Of a stretch of 64,000 nucleotides of DNA, positions 37,913 to 48,906 are shown piece after piece (the stretch's first letter is position 1; each line of letters opens with the position of its first letter). This DNA is from Streptomyces virginiae (GTDB lineage: Bacteria > Actinomycetota > Actinomycetes > Streptomycetales > Streptomycetaceae): NCBI RefSeq assembly GCF_000720455.1, contig NZ_JOAK01000012.1:62001-126000 (forward strand), given 5' to 3'. The notes below the pieces were generated by a model. It was not told the origin of the DNA. It searched no databases and worked only from the letters and a program-made list of their open reading frames with translations. The position numbers and the translations under genes were made by a program.

Positions 37913-39172
37913 CTAGGCCGGGAGGACCGCCGAGACGCGGAAGCCGCCCGTTTCCGTCGGCCCCGACACGAACACACCGCCCAGGCCGAGCACCCGCTCC
38001 CGCATGCCGACCAGCCCGTTCCCCCCGCTCGGCAGCCCGACCCCGTCCGCCGCCCCCTCGCACGGACCGTTCTCCACCTGCATCGCCACCTCGCCGTCCC
38101 GGTGCGCGAGCCGCACCACGACCCGCGCCCCCGGAGCGTGCTTGTGGCAGTTGGTGAGCGCCTCCTGCACCACGCGGTAGGCCGTCTGCTCCACCTCCGC
38201 CGCATAGACGGCGTCCGCCCCCTGTACGACCATCTCCACGGCCATCCCGGCCGCCCGGGACTGTCCGACCAGCGCCTCCAGCTCCGCCAGCGAGGGCCCC
38301 TCGTCCGCGCCGCCCACGAGCGCGACCGGCCCCGCCGTCGCCACGGCCGCGGCGACGGCCACCGCCGGCTTCGGCGCCGCCCGCAGCACGCCGAGCATCT
38401 CCCGCAGCTCCGTGAGCGCCTGCCGCCCCATGTCCCCCACCAGCGCGGCGTTCTTCGCCGCCCGCGCCGGGTCCTTGGCCGCCACCGCCTCCAGCGCGGC
38501 CGCGTGCACGACCATCAGCGACACCCGGTGGGCGACCACGTCGTGCATCTCCCGCGCGATCCGGGTCCGCTCCTCGGTACGGGCCCACTCGGCCCGCTCC
38601 TCCGCCCGGTCCGCCAGCAGCGACAGCTCCCGCTCCAGCGAGTCGGCCCGTTCCTGCAGGCTCTCCATCAGCCGCCGCCGGGCGCCGATGTAGAGCCCGA
38701 GCAGTACGGGCGGCACGGTCAGCGCGATCGCGACGAATCCCGACAGGGCGACCACGAGCGCCGGATCGGCCTCCACGTCGCCGCGCGTCTTCAGGTACAT
38801 GACGATGAAGGTCGCCACCAGCGACATCGAGGCGAGCCCGGCGATGATCCGCCGGGGCACCTCGGACGAGGCGAGCGTGTACATGCCCGCCACCGACAGC
38901 AGGAATCCCATCTCGGCCGGCGCCACGGCGATGCCCACGAGCACCACGGCGATCGGCCACCGCCGGCGCAGTACGAGCGTGGCCCCCACCACGGCCCCGA
39001 ACAGCACCCCCGCGGCCACGGGGATCCCCGCCTCGCGGGCGAAGCCGATCCCCTCCCACGCGCACTCCGTGGCGGACAGCGCGGCCAGCGCCAGGTCCAC
39101 CACGACATCCCGACGCCGCGTCCACCACAAAGGCGGCCCGGCACGGCCTTGCTCTTCCCCCGTACTGGTCAT
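37913..39172 (-). CDS. Orphan sensor histidine kinase, NarL/DesK (HisKA_3) type
   Basis: 419-aa membrane kinase. Four to five hydrophobic segments lie in residues 20-165 (VVDLALAALSATECAW, VLFGAVVGATLVL, PIAVVLVGIAVAPAEMGFLL, IIAGLASMSLVATFIVMYL, ALVVALSGFVAIALTVPPVLLGLYIG), with little extracytoplasmic sequence. The dimerisation helix carries the phospho-His210 in REMHDVVAHRVSLMV. The ATPase domain has its N-box at YRVVQEALTNCHKHAPG (Asn341) and a G-box GNGLVGMRERV. No response regulator gene is adjacent, so the partner is elsewhere; the LuxR regulator at 50382 is a possible but unproven candidate. Confidence 0.9.
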   Translation of the reverse strand: MTSTGEEQGRAGPPLWWTRRRDVVVDLALAALSATECAWEGIGFAREAGIPVAAGVLFGAVVGATLVLRRRWPIAVVLVGIAVAPAEMGFLLSVAGMYTLASSEVPRRIIAGLASMSLVATFIVMYLKTRGDVEADPALVVALSGFVAIALTVPPVLLGLYIGARRRLMESLQERADSLERELSLLADRAEERAEWARTEERTRIAREMHDVVAHRVSLMVVHAAALEAVAAKDPARAAKNAALVGDMGRQALTELREMLGVLRAAPKPAVAVAAAVATAGPVALVGGADEGPSLAELEALVGQSRAAGMAVEMVVQGADAVYAAEVEQTAYRVVQEALTNCHKHAPGARVVVRLAHRDGEVAMQVENGPCEGAADGVGLPSGGNGLVGMRERVLGLGGVFVSGPTETGGFRVSAVLPA

Positions 39173-39340
39173 GCCGTCCAGCGTACGCAGGCGCCCCTAC
39201 AGACCACCGACAGAACCAACGCGCCCGCGAACCACCGCAAGGCGCCGATCTTTACCGTCGCATCGGAGGGTGCTGGTGCGGCATAGTAGGTGCCGTCGAC
39301 TCGACCACAGCGACGCAATGTCCGGTTCAGTCGCAAATAG

Positions 39341-39412
39341 TCCCCTGTGGTGTAATTGGCAGCACTGAGGCTTTTGGTGCCTTATGTCCGGGTTCGAGTC
39401 CTGGCGGGGGAG
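39341..39412 (+). tRNA. tRNA-Gln (anticodon UUG)
   Basis: 72-nt cloverleaf. Acceptor TCCCCTG pairs with CGGGGGA. Anticodon stem GAGGC/GCCTT encloses the loop TTTTGGT, anticodon TTG. T-arm CCGGG-TTCGAGT-CCTGG, discriminator G. CCA is not encoded. It decodes CAA, a rare Gln codon in high-G+C genes. Confidence 0.95.
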
Positions 39413-39424
39413 CTTTCGCACGTT

Positions 39425-39453
39425 CGGGTCCTGACCACAGAGGTCGGGACCCG
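39425..39453 (+). terminator. Stem-loop after tRNA-Gln
   Basis: CGGGTCCTGACC pairs with GGTCGGGACCCG (one G-T or mismatch position) around a 5-nt loop, followed by a T-rich stretch before glmU. Confidence 0.65.
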
Positions 39454-39522
39454 GCTTCGTTCCGGGCCCCCGGCCCCCCGGTATCCTTCACGGGTCCACC
39501 CCCGAAGCCGAAGGGCACACCC

Positions 39523-40968
39523 GTGAGCGCCAACCGCCCGGCAGCCGTCGTCGTACTCGCAGCGGGTGAAGGCACCCGCATGAAGTCGGCCACACCCAAG
39601 GTTCTGCACGAGATCTGCGGGCGCTCGCTCGTCGGTCACGTCGTCGCCGCCTCCCGCGAGCTGGACCCCGAACACCTCGTCGTGGTCGTCGGGCACGCCC
39701 GGGAGCAGGTCACCGCGCACCTGGCCGGCATCGACGCCGACGTCCGCACCGCCGTCCAGTACGAGCAGAACGGCACCGGCCACGCCGTCCGCATGGCCCT
39801 CCAGGAGCTCGGCGGGCCCGTCGACGGCACCGTGATCGTCGTCTGCGGCGACACCCCGCTGCTGACCGGGGAGACCCTGGACCGGCTGGCGCGGACGCAC
39901 GCCGCCGACGGCAACGCCGTCACCGTGCTCACCGCCGAGGTGCCCGACTCCACCGGCTACGGCCGCATCGTGCGCGACGCCGGCGGCGCCGTGACCGCGA
40001 TCGTCGAGCACAAGGACGCCACCGACTCCCAGCGCGCGATCCGCGAGATCAACTCGGGCGTCTTCGCCTTCGACGGCGCCCTCCTGGCCGACGCGCTCGG
40101 CAAGGTCCGCACCGACAACAGCCAGGGCGAGGAGTACCTCACCGACGTCCTCGGCATCCTGCGCGAGGCCGGGCACCGGGTCGGCGCGGCCGTGGGCAGC
40201 GACCACCGCCAGATCCTGGGGATCAACAACCGCGTGCAGCTCGCCGAGGCCCGCGCCCTGCTGAACGCGCGCCTGCTGGAGCAGGCCATGCTCGCGGGCG
40301 TGACGGTCGTCGACCCCGCCAGCACCTTCGTGGACGTGACGGTCACCTTCGGGCAGGACGCGGTCGTGCACCCCGGCACCCAGCTCCTGGGCGCCACGCA
40401 CATCGGCGAGGGCGCCGAGGTGGGCCCCAACACCCGGCTGCGGGACACCCGGGTGGGTGCGGGCGCGCGCGTGGACAACACGGTGGCCGAGAGCGCGGTC
40501 GTGGGCCCGCAGGCGAACGTGGGCCCGTTCGCGTACCTGCGTCCCGGCACGACCCTCGGGGCGAAGGCCAAGGCCGGTACGTACGTCGAGATGAAGAACG
40601 CGACGATCGGCGAGGGCACCAAGGTGCCGCACCTGTCGTACGTGGGCGACGCGACGATCGGCGAGTACACGAACATCGGCGCGGCGAGCGTCTTCGTGAA
40701 CTACGACGGCGAGCACAAGCACCACACCACCATCGGCTCGCATTGCAAGACGGGGTCGGACAACATGTTTGTGGCACCCGTCACCATCGGGGACGGGGCC
40801 TACACGGCCGCCGGATCCGTGATCACGAAGGATGTGCCCCCCGGCGCGCTGGCCGTGGCCCGTGGCCAGCAGCGGAATATCGAGGGCTGGGTGGCTCGCA
40901 AGCGTCCGGGAAGTGCTGCCGCCACCGCGGCGCAGTCGGCGGCCTCGGAGGACTCCGAGCGCCCCTGA
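39523..40968 (+). CDS. glmU: Bifunctional GlcN-1-P acetyltransferase / GlcNAc-1-P uridyltransferase
   Basis: 481-aa cytosolic enzyme making UDP-GlcNAc for peptidoglycan. The N-terminal uridyltransferase (about 1-235) has the nucleotide loop LAAGEGTRMKSATPKVLHEI, QNGTGHAV and CGDTPLL. The C-terminal left-handed beta-helix (about 255-455) shows hexapeptide repeats, the catalytic His region GPFAYLRPGTTLG, and NYDGEHKHHT binding acetyl-CoA. The Ala/Ser-rich tail after 460 is variable. GTG 39523 follows GAAGGG. It is likely co-transcribed with prs, 134 bp downstream, a common actinobacterial order. Confidence 0.95.
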   Translation: MSANRPAAVVVLAAGEGTRMKSATPKVLHEICGRSLVGHVVAASRELDPEHLVVVVGHAREQVTAHLAGIDADVRTAVQYEQNGTGHAVRMALQELGGPVDGTVIVVCGDTPLLTGETLDRLARTHAADGNAVTVLTAEVPDSTGYGRIVRDAGGAVTAIVEHKDATDSQRAIREINSGVFAFDGALLADALGKVRTDNSQGEEYLTDVLGILREAGHRVGAAVGSDHRQILGINNRVQLAEARALLNARLLEQAMLAGVTVVDPASTFVDVTVTFGQDAVVHPGTQLLGATHIGEGAEVGPNTRLRDTRVGAGARVDNTVAESAVVGPQANVGPFAYLRPGTTLGAKAKAGTYVEMKNATIGEGTKVPHLSYVGDATIGEYTNIGAASVFVNYDGEHKHHTTIGSHCKTGSDNMFVAPVTIGDGAYTAAGSVITKDVPPGALAVARGQQRNIEGWVARKRPGSAAATAAQSAASEDSERP

Positions 40969-41101
40969 GGTGAACTGACCGGAAACAGGTACGTCTCGAA
41001 CGGCGTACCGTGATAGGTGCACGCAATTCGGCTGGCTCACCGTGTGCGGGACGGACGCACATGGGGGCGAGCAGCTTCAACACGTCTGAGGAGACAGTGC
41101 T

Positions 41102-42079
41102 GTGACCGGGATCAAGACGACCGGCGAGAAGAAGCTGATGCTCTTCTCCGGCCGCGCCCACCCCGAGCTGGCCGAGGAGGTCGCGCACCAGCTGGGAGTC
41201 GGCCTCGTGCCGACCAAGGCTTTCGACTTCGCGAACGGTGAGATCTACGTCCGCTTCCAGGAGTCGGCACGTGGCGCGGACTGCTTCCTGATCCAGAGCC
41301 ACACGGCTCCGATCAACAAGTGGATCATGGAGCAGCTGATCATGATCGACGCGCTGAAGCGCGCGTCGGCGCGTTCCATCACCGTGATCATCCCGTCCTA
41401 CGGGTACGCCCGCCAGGACAAGAAGCACAAGGGCCGCGAGCCGATCTCGGCGCGTCTGGTGGCGGACCTGCTGAAGACCTCGGGTGCGGACCGCATCCTG
41501 ACGGTCGACCTGCACACGGACCAGATCCAGGGCTTCTTCGACGGCCCGGTGGACCACCTCTCGGCGCTGAACGTCCTCGCGGACTACGTGGGCGCGAAGG
41601 TGGACCGTACGAAGCTGACGATCGTGTCCCCGGACGCCGGTCGTGTGCGGGTGGCGGACCGCTGGTGCGACCGGCTGGACGCGCCGCTGGCGATCGTGCA
41701 CAAGCGCCGCGACAAGGACGTCGCCAACCAGGTGACGGTCCACGAGGTCGTCGGTGAGGTCAAGGGCCGCGTCTGCGTCCTGGTCGACGACATGATCGAC
41801 ACGGGTGGCACGATCTGCGCCGCGGCCGAGGCGCTCTTCGCGCACGGCGCGGAGGACGTGATCGTGACGGCGACGCACGGCATCCTGTCGGGTCCCGCGG
41901 CCGACCGCCTGAAGAACTCGAAGGTGAGCGAGTTCGTCTTCACGAACACGCTGCCGGACCCGTCCGACCTGGAACTGGACAAGATCACGGTGCTGTCGAT
42001 CGCCCCGATGATCGCGCGTGCGGTGCGCGAGGTCTTCGAGGACGGTTCGGTGACGAGCCTGTTCGAGGAGCAGCAGTAA
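41102..42079 (+). CDS. prs: Ribose-phosphate pyrophosphokinase (PRPP synthetase)
   Basis: 325-aa class I enzyme converting ribose-5-phosphate and ATP to PRPP for nucleotide, His and Trp synthesis. Visible are the N-terminal LMLFSGRAHPELAEEVA, the flexible loop SYGYARQDKKHKGREPISA, the PRPP-synthetase signature VDLHTDQIQGFFDGPVDHL, and the ribose-phosphate loop VLVDDMIDTGGT. GTG 41102 has GAGGAG 8 nt upstream. The length is slightly over the usual ~315 aa because of the N-terminal MTGIKTTGEKK. Confidence 0.95.
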   Translation: MTGIKTTGEKKLMLFSGRAHPELAEEVAHQLGVGLVPTKAFDFANGEIYVRFQESARGADCFLIQSHTAPINKWIMEQLIMIDALKRASARSITVIIPSYGYARQDKKHKGREPISARLVADLLKTSGADRILTVDLHTDQIQGFFDGPVDHLSALNVLADYVGAKVDRTKLTIVSPDAGRVRVADRWCDRLDAPLAIVHKRRDKDVANQVTVHEVVGEVKGRVCVLVDDMIDTGGTICAAAEALFAHGAEDVIVTATHGILSGPAADRLKNSKVSEFVFTNTLPDPSDLELDKITVLSIAPMIARAVREVFEDGSVTSLFEEQQ

Positions 42080-42098
42080 CCGCTGCGGCTAGATCCTT

Positions 42099-42128
42099 TT
42101 GAAGTGCGGCCTTCCCGCCGGGTAGACT
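42099..42128 (+). promoter_or_regulatory. Candidate HrdB-type promoter for rplY
   Basis: TTGAAG (42099-42104) and TAGACT (42123-42128) with an 18-bp spacer, close to the Streptomyces housekeeping consensus. It gives a leader of ~120 nt before rplY. Confidence 0.6.
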
Positions 42129-42160
42129 CATGAAGTTGCTCGGCGAGGGAGGCCGCACTT
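42102..42160 (+). terminator. Stem-loop between prs and rplY, overlapping the rplY promoter
   Basis: AAGTGCGGCC (42102-42111) pairs exactly with GGCCGCACTT (42151-42160), followed by TCG. The loop contains the -10 box of the rplY promoter. Confidence 0.6.
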
Positions 42161-42257
42161 TCGTGTGCGGATGCTCCGTTATCGACGCGCTCTTCGTAGC
42201 AGGCCGTTTCGGCCGGGTGACTTCAGTCCTTTTTCCGTCACCCCACGAGGAGTGAGC

Positions 42258-42851
42258 ATGTCCGAGGTCAAGCTTTCCGCCACCCTGCGCGACACCTTCG
42301 GCAAGGGCTCTGCCCGCCAGGCCCGCCGCGACGCCCTGACCCCCGGTGTCATCTACGGCCACGGCACGGACCCGAAGCACGTCAACGTCGAGGCCCACGG
42401 CCTGATGATGGCGCTGAAGACCCCGAACGTCCTGCTGTCCCTGGACATCGCGGGCAACGGCACCGAGCTGGTCATCCCGAAGGCCGTGCAGCGCCACCCC
42501 CTGAAGCGCACCATCTCGCACGTCGACTTCCTGATCGTCAAGAAGGGCGAGAAGGTCGTCGTCGAGGTTCCCGTCGTGACCGAGGGCGACCTGGCCGCCG
42601 GTGGCAACCTCCTGGAGACCCTGCTCACCACGATCTCCGTCGAGACCGAGGCCACCCACATCCCGACCGAGATCACCGTCTCGATCGCGGGCCTGGAGGC
42701 CGGTGCGACCGTGCACGCCTCCGACCTGAAGCTGCCGGCCGGCACCACCCTGGCCGTCGAGGGCGACACCGCCGTCCTGCAGGTCGTCGCGCCGCAGGCC
42801 GAGGAGCCGGCCGCCGACGCCGAGGGCGAGACCGAGGGCGCCGAGGCCTGA
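42258..42851 (+). CDS. rplY: 50S ribosomal protein bL25 (general stress protein Ctc type)
   Basis: 197-aa long form of bL25, which binds 5S rRNA and is induced by stress in several bacteria. The ATG at 42258 (MSEVKLSATLRDTFGKGSARQARR) has AGGAG 5-6 nt upstream. The N-terminal L25 domain is about 1-95 (GVIYGHGTDPKHVNVE, HPLKRTISHVDFLIV). The C-terminal Ctc beta domain is about 100-180 (ATHIPTEITVSIAGLEAGATVHASDLKLPAG). The acidic Ala/Glu tail is typical of actinobacteria. It has its own promoter at 42099-42128. Confidence 0.95.
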   Translation: MSEVKLSATLRDTFGKGSARQARRDALTPGVIYGHGTDPKHVNVEAHGLMMALKTPNVLLSLDIAGNGTELVIPKAVQRHPLKRTISHVDFLIVKKGEKVVVEVPVVTEGDLAAGGNLLETLLTTISVETEATHIPTEITVSIAGLEAGATVHASDLKLPAGTTLAVEGDTAVLQVVAPQAEEPAADAEGETEGAEA

Positions 42852-42883
42852 GCCTCGCCCCTTCCTCTCAGCAGTTGCTGACC

Positions 42884-42920
42884 GACCGCCGTCCGGCTCC
42901 ACTGGAGCGGGACGGCGGTC
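42884..42920 (+). terminator. Terminator between rplY and pth
   Basis: Perfect 11-bp stem GACCGCCGTCC / GGACGGCGGTC, followed by the T-rich GTCTTCGTTCT. Some read-through or a separate promoter must serve pth. Confidence 0.75.
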
Positions 42921-42950
42921 GTCTTCGTTCTAGGCGGTAAGGAGCTTTTG

Positions 42951-43541
42951 ATGTCGGACGACGCGGCGCCCTGGCTGATCGTGGGTCTGGGCAATCCGGG
43001 GCCGGAGTACGCCGGGAACCGCCACAACATCGGGTTCATGGTGGTCGACCTGCTGGCCGAGCGGATCGGCGGGAAGTTCAAGGCGCACAAGGCGCGGGCG
43101 CAGGTGGTCGAGGGCCGCATGGGTCCGCCGGGGCCGGCGAACCGCCGGGTGGTGCTGGCGAAGCCGATGTCGTTCATGAACCTGTCGGGTGGTCCGGTGA
43201 CGGCTCTGCGGGACTTCTACAAGGTGCCGCTGGAGCGGATCGTCGCGGTCCACGACGAGCTGGACATCGACTACCCGACGCTGCGCCTGAAGCTGGGCGG
43301 CGGGGACAACGGGCACAACGGTCTGAAGTCGATGACGAAGTCGACGGGTGCGGACTACCACCGGGTGCGGTGCGGCATCGGGCGGCCGCCGGGCCGGATG
43401 CAGGTCGCGGACTTCGTGCTGAAGGACTTCTCCTCCACGGAGCGCAAGGAGCTGGACTGGTTCGTGGACCGGGCGGCGGACGCGGTGGAGTGCCTGGTCG
43501 CCGAGGGCCTGGAGCGCGCCCAGTCGGCGTACAACTCCTGA
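42951..43541 (+). CDS. pth: Peptidyl-tRNA hydrolase
   Basis: 196-aa enzyme that recycles peptidyl-tRNA released by stalled ribosomes. ATG 42951 has GGAG at 6-nt spacing; a TTG at 42948 is less likely. Catalytic landmarks are [21 protein letters not shown] with the active-site His, [13 protein letters not shown], and [27 protein letters not shown]. The frame is complete and of normal length. It is adjacent to rplY as in many bacteria. Confidence 0.96.
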   Translation: MSDDAAPWLIVGLGNPGPEYAGNRHNIGFMVVDLLAERIGGKFKAHKARAQVVEGRMGPPGPANRRVVLAKPMSFMNLSGGPVTALRDFYKVPLERIVAVHDELDIDYPTLRLKLGGGDNGHNGLKSMTKSTGADYHRVRCGIGRPPGRMQVADFVLKDFSSTERKELDWFVDRAADAVECLVAEGLERAQSAYNS

Positions 43542-43560
43542 CGTCGGCGTGTGTACGCGC

Positions 43561-43594
43561 GGGAGCCCCCGCACCGGTCGGTGCGGGGGCTCCC
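43561..43594. terminator. Bidirectional terminator, perfect 15-bp stem
   Basis: GGGAGCCCCCGCACC and its exact complement around a 4-nt loop, between the convergent pth and ppc genes. Confidence 0.85.
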
Positions 43595-43616
43595 GTGCGT
43601 GGTGGTGCGGGGCGGG

Positions 43617-46385
<2,769 letters not shown>

Positions 46386-46678
46386 AGGTGCGGCTCCTTG
46401 CAGTGTTCGAGCGCTACTGGGCGGTGGGCTCCCGGCCGTGCGCGGCGTGGACCCGCCGGACTCCGTCCGGGGGACCGCCGCCCCTGAGGTGTGGCTCGGG
46501 CTGCCCGTGCGGACCGCGCTGTCCGACGGGGAACAGGATAGGTGTCCGATGCGTGTGCCTGGGCAAACGTCTCATAGGCCGAGTCGTCCAGGCCGTGTGA
46601 CGGGTGGCGGGCGGAGCGGGCGCACGACGGTAGCCGTGGTCGCGCTCCTCTTGTCCCGGGCCCCGGCTTTGCCATACT

Positions 46679-46705
46679 TACGATGCCGTAGGTTACGGAC
46701 CCGTA
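46679..46705 (+). promoter_or_regulatory. Tandem palindromes at the desaturase promoter
   Basis: TACGatgcCGTA (46679-46690) and TACGgaccCGTA (46694-46705) are spaced 15 bp apart. They directly follow or overlap a TTGTCC -35 (46651-46656) and its -10 region. This is a plausible operator pair for the co-transcribed TetR. Confidence 0.5.
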
Positions 46706-46758
46706 GGGTTCGTCAGCGGCGAGACTGCCGACTTCCCTCACCCCCCAGGGGACACCCC

Positions 46759-47739
46759 ATGACCACCACTCCCGATCTGATCGAGGGTGCCTCCACACCC
46801 TCCGACACTCCTGTGCCGTCCGCGACGCTGGGCGGCGAGAGCAAGCGGTCGATCGAGCAGGTCGCACTGCTGCTGTTCATCACCGTTCCCTTCGTGGCGC
46901 TGCTGGCGGCGGTGCCGCTGGCCTGGGGCTGGGGGGTGAGCTGGCTGGACCTGGGCCTGATGGTGTTCATGTACTTCCTGGCCTGCCACGGGATCACCAT
47001 CGGTTTCCACCGCTACTTCACGCACGGCTCCTTCAAGGCGAAGCGGCCGCTCAGGATCGTGCTCGCGGTGATGGGTTCGATGGCGGTGGAGGGCCCGCTC
47101 GTGCGGTGGGTGGCGGACCACCGCAAGCACCACAAGTTCTCGGACCACGAGGGTGACCCGCATTCGCCGTGGCGGTTCGGTGAGACGGTGCCGGCGCTGA
47201 TGAAGGGCCTGTGGTGGGCCCACATCGGCTGGCTCTTCGACGAGGAGCAGACCGATCAGCAGAAGTACGCCCCGGACCTGATCAAGGATCCGGCGATCCG
47301 GCGCATCTCGCGGGACTTCATCTTCTGGACGATCTTCTCGCTGGCGATCCCGCCGCTGGTGGGCGGCCTGGTGACGATGTCGTGGTGGGGGGCCTTCACG
47401 GCGTTCTTCTGGGGCTCCCTGGTGCGGGTGGCGCTCCTGCACCACGTGACGTGGTCGATCAATTCGATCTGTCACGCGGTGGGCAAGCGGCCGTTCAAGT
47501 CCCGTGACCGGTCGGGCAACGTGTGGTGGCTGGCGGTGCTGTCGTGCGGCGAGTCGTGGCACAACCTGCACCACGCCGATCCGACGTCGGCCCGGCACGG
47601 TGTGCTGCGGGGGCAGGTCGATTCCAGTGCGCGGCTGATCCGCTGGTTCGAGCAGCTGGGGTGGGCCACGGACGTGCGGTGGCCGTCGGCTGCCCGTATC
47701 GACGCCCGGCGCAGGGAAAACGAGCCGAACGCGGCATGA
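46759..47739 (+). CDS. Membrane acyl-CoA/acyl-lipid desaturase
   Basis: 326-aa di-iron delta-9-type fatty acid desaturase introducing double bonds and so adjusting membrane fluidity. The three histidine boxes are HRYFTH (84-89), HRKHH (121-125) and HNLHH near residue 273. Four hydrophobic helices include VALLLFITVPFVALLAAVPLAW and LDLGLMVFMYFLACHGI. ATG 46759 follows GGGG. The TGA overlaps the ATG of a TetR gene (ATGA, 47736-47739), so enzyme and regulator form one operon. Electron donor genes are not adjacent. Confidence 0.93.
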   Translation: MTTTPDLIEGASTPSDTPVPSATLGGESKRSIEQVALLLFITVPFVALLAAVPLAWGWGVSWLDLGLMVFMYFLACHGITIGFHRYFTHGSFKAKRPLRIVLAVMGSMAVEGPLVRWVADHRKHHKFSDHEGDPHSPWRFGETVPALMKGLWWAHIGWLFDEEQTDQQKYAPDLIKDPAIRRISRDFIFWTIFSLAIPPLVGGLVTMSWWGAFTAFFWGSLVRVALLHHVTWSINSICHAVGKRPFKSRDRSGNVWWLAVLSCGESWHNLHHADPTSARHGVLRGQVDSSARLIRWFEQLGWATDVRWPSAARIDARRRENEPNAA

Positions 47740-48410
47740 TGGGGGGCGTGGCGATCGACGGCGGTAATTCCAGCAGCGACAAGCCCAGGCGTGGCCGCCG
47801 GGTGCGGATGACGGGCGCGGAGCGGCGCCAGCAATTGCTGGACATCGGCCGGACCCTGTTCGCGGAGAAGGGCTTCGAGGGCACGTCGGTGGAGGAGATC
47901 GCGGCGAAGGCCGGGGTGTCCAAGCCGGTGGTGTACGAGCACTTCGGCGGCAAGGAGGGGCTGTACGCGGTCGTCGTGGACCGGGAGATGCGCCAGCTGC
48001 TGGACGGGGTGACGGGCGCGCTGACGGCCGGGCACCCGCGGGAGCTGCTGGAGCAGGCGGCGTTCGCGCTGCTGGACTACATCGAGTCGTACACGGACGG
48101 TTTCCGGATCCTCGTGCGGGATTCTCCGGTCGCGCAGTCGACGGGTACGTTCGCGTCGCTGATCAGTGACATCGCCACGCAGGTCGAGGACATCCTGGGC
48201 CTGGAGTTCAAGGCCCGGGGCTTCGATCCGAAGCTGGCGCCGCTGTACGCGCAGGCGCTGGTCGGGATGGTGGCGCTGACGGGGCAGTGGTGGCTGGACG
48301 TGCGCAAGCCGAAGAAGGCCGAGGTCGCGGCGCATCTGGTGAACCTGGCGTGGCACGGGCTGGACGGGCTGGAGTCGAAGCCGCAGCTGGTGGGCCGCCG
48401 CAAGAGCTAG
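47736..48410 (+). CDS. TetR/AcrR family transcriptional regulator, coupled to the desaturase
   Basis: 224-aa regulator. The N-terminal helix-turn-helix is about 25-75: RMTGAERRQQLLDIGRTLFAEKGFEGTSVEEIAAKAGVSKPVVYEHFGGKEGLYAVVVDRE. The all-helical ligand domain has DYIESYTDGFRILVRDSP and VGMVALTGQWWLDVRKPKKAEVAAHLVNLAWHGL. The ATG at 47736 overlaps the desaturase stop; GTG 47748 is an alternative. It probably senses acyl-CoA or fatty acids and represses its own operon through the repeated sites at 46679-46705. That assignment is inferred from position. Confidence 0.9.
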   Translation: MMGGVAIDGGNSSSDKPRRGRRVRMTGAERRQQLLDIGRTLFAEKGFEGTSVEEIAAKAGVSKPVVYEHFGGKEGLYAVVVDREMRQLLDGVTGALTAGHPRELLEQAAFALLDYIESYTDGFRILVRDSPVAQSTGTFASLISDIATQVEDILGLEFKARGFDPKLAPLYAQALVGMVALTGQWWLDVRKPKKAEVAAHLVNLAWHGLDGLESKPQLVGRRKS

Positions 48411-48428
48411 GCAGTGCCTCCCGCGGCC

Positions 48429-48474
48429 ACGACGGCGCCCCGTCACCGGTAATCCGGTGGCGGGGCGCCGTCGT
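48429..48474. terminator. Bidirectional terminator with ~21-bp stem
   Basis: Arms 48429-48449 and 48454-48474 are complementary except one position, with the loop TAAT. It lies between the convergent tetR and VOC genes. Confidence 0.85.
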
Positions 48475-48501
48475 GTCGTGCCCGGGGAGCGACCCCGCCG
48501 G

Positions 48502-48530
48502 GCAGGCGGGACTTCGCGGACACGACCTAG
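48502..48530 (-). repeat. 29-nt repeat starting at CTAG, copy 2
   Basis: Reverse-complement copy of 30008-30036 (28/29 identity). Its TAG is the stop codon of the VOC gene on the minus strand. Confidence 0.7.
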
Positions 48531-48904
48531 CGGGCGGGGTCCGCCCCGTACGGTTCCAGGAACTCCAGCCGGTTGCCGACGGGGTCCTCGGAGTAGAAGC
48601 GGCGGTGGCCCGGCAGGTTCTCGTCCCAGACGACCTTGGCGCCCCGCTCCTCCAGTCTCTGCGCGTACTCCTCGATGCCGGTCACCCGTAGGCCGGGGTG
48701 CGCCTTGCGGGCGGGCCGGAAGTCGTCCTCGACACCGAGGTGCAGTTGTACGGGTCCGGCGGCGAACCAGCAGCCTCCGCGGGCGGCGAGGACGGGCGGT
48801 TTGGGGATCTCGGTCATGCCCAGGACGTCGGTGTAGTAGACGCGGAGCCGGTCCTCCGAGTCAGGCGGCGCGGCGAGTTGGACGTGGTCGACGGCGGTGA
48901 GCAC
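48527..48904 (-). CDS. VOC (glyoxalase/bleomycin-resistance fold) protein
   Basis: 125-aa protein, start GTG 48904 with GGAGG at 7-nt spacing. It has the two beta-alpha-beta-beta-beta units of the vicinal oxygen chelate fold: AVDHVQLAAPPDSEDRLRVYYTDVLGMTEI (His metal ligand), WFAAGPVQLHLGVEDDF, RVTGIEEYAQRLEERGAKVVW, and FYSEDPVGNRLEFLEP (C-terminal Glu ligand). The function could be isomerase, dioxygenase or drug binding and cannot be told from sequence. It lies 2 bp downstream of tam and so shares its TamR-controlled transcript. Confidence 0.88.
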   Translation of the reverse strand: MLTAVDHVQLAAPPDSEDRLRVYYTDVLGMTEIPKPPVLAARGGCWFAAGPVQLHLGVEDDFRPARKAHPGLRVTGIEEYAQRLEERGAKVVWDENLPGHRRFYSEDPVGNRLEFLEPYGADPAR

Positions 48905-48906
48905 GG

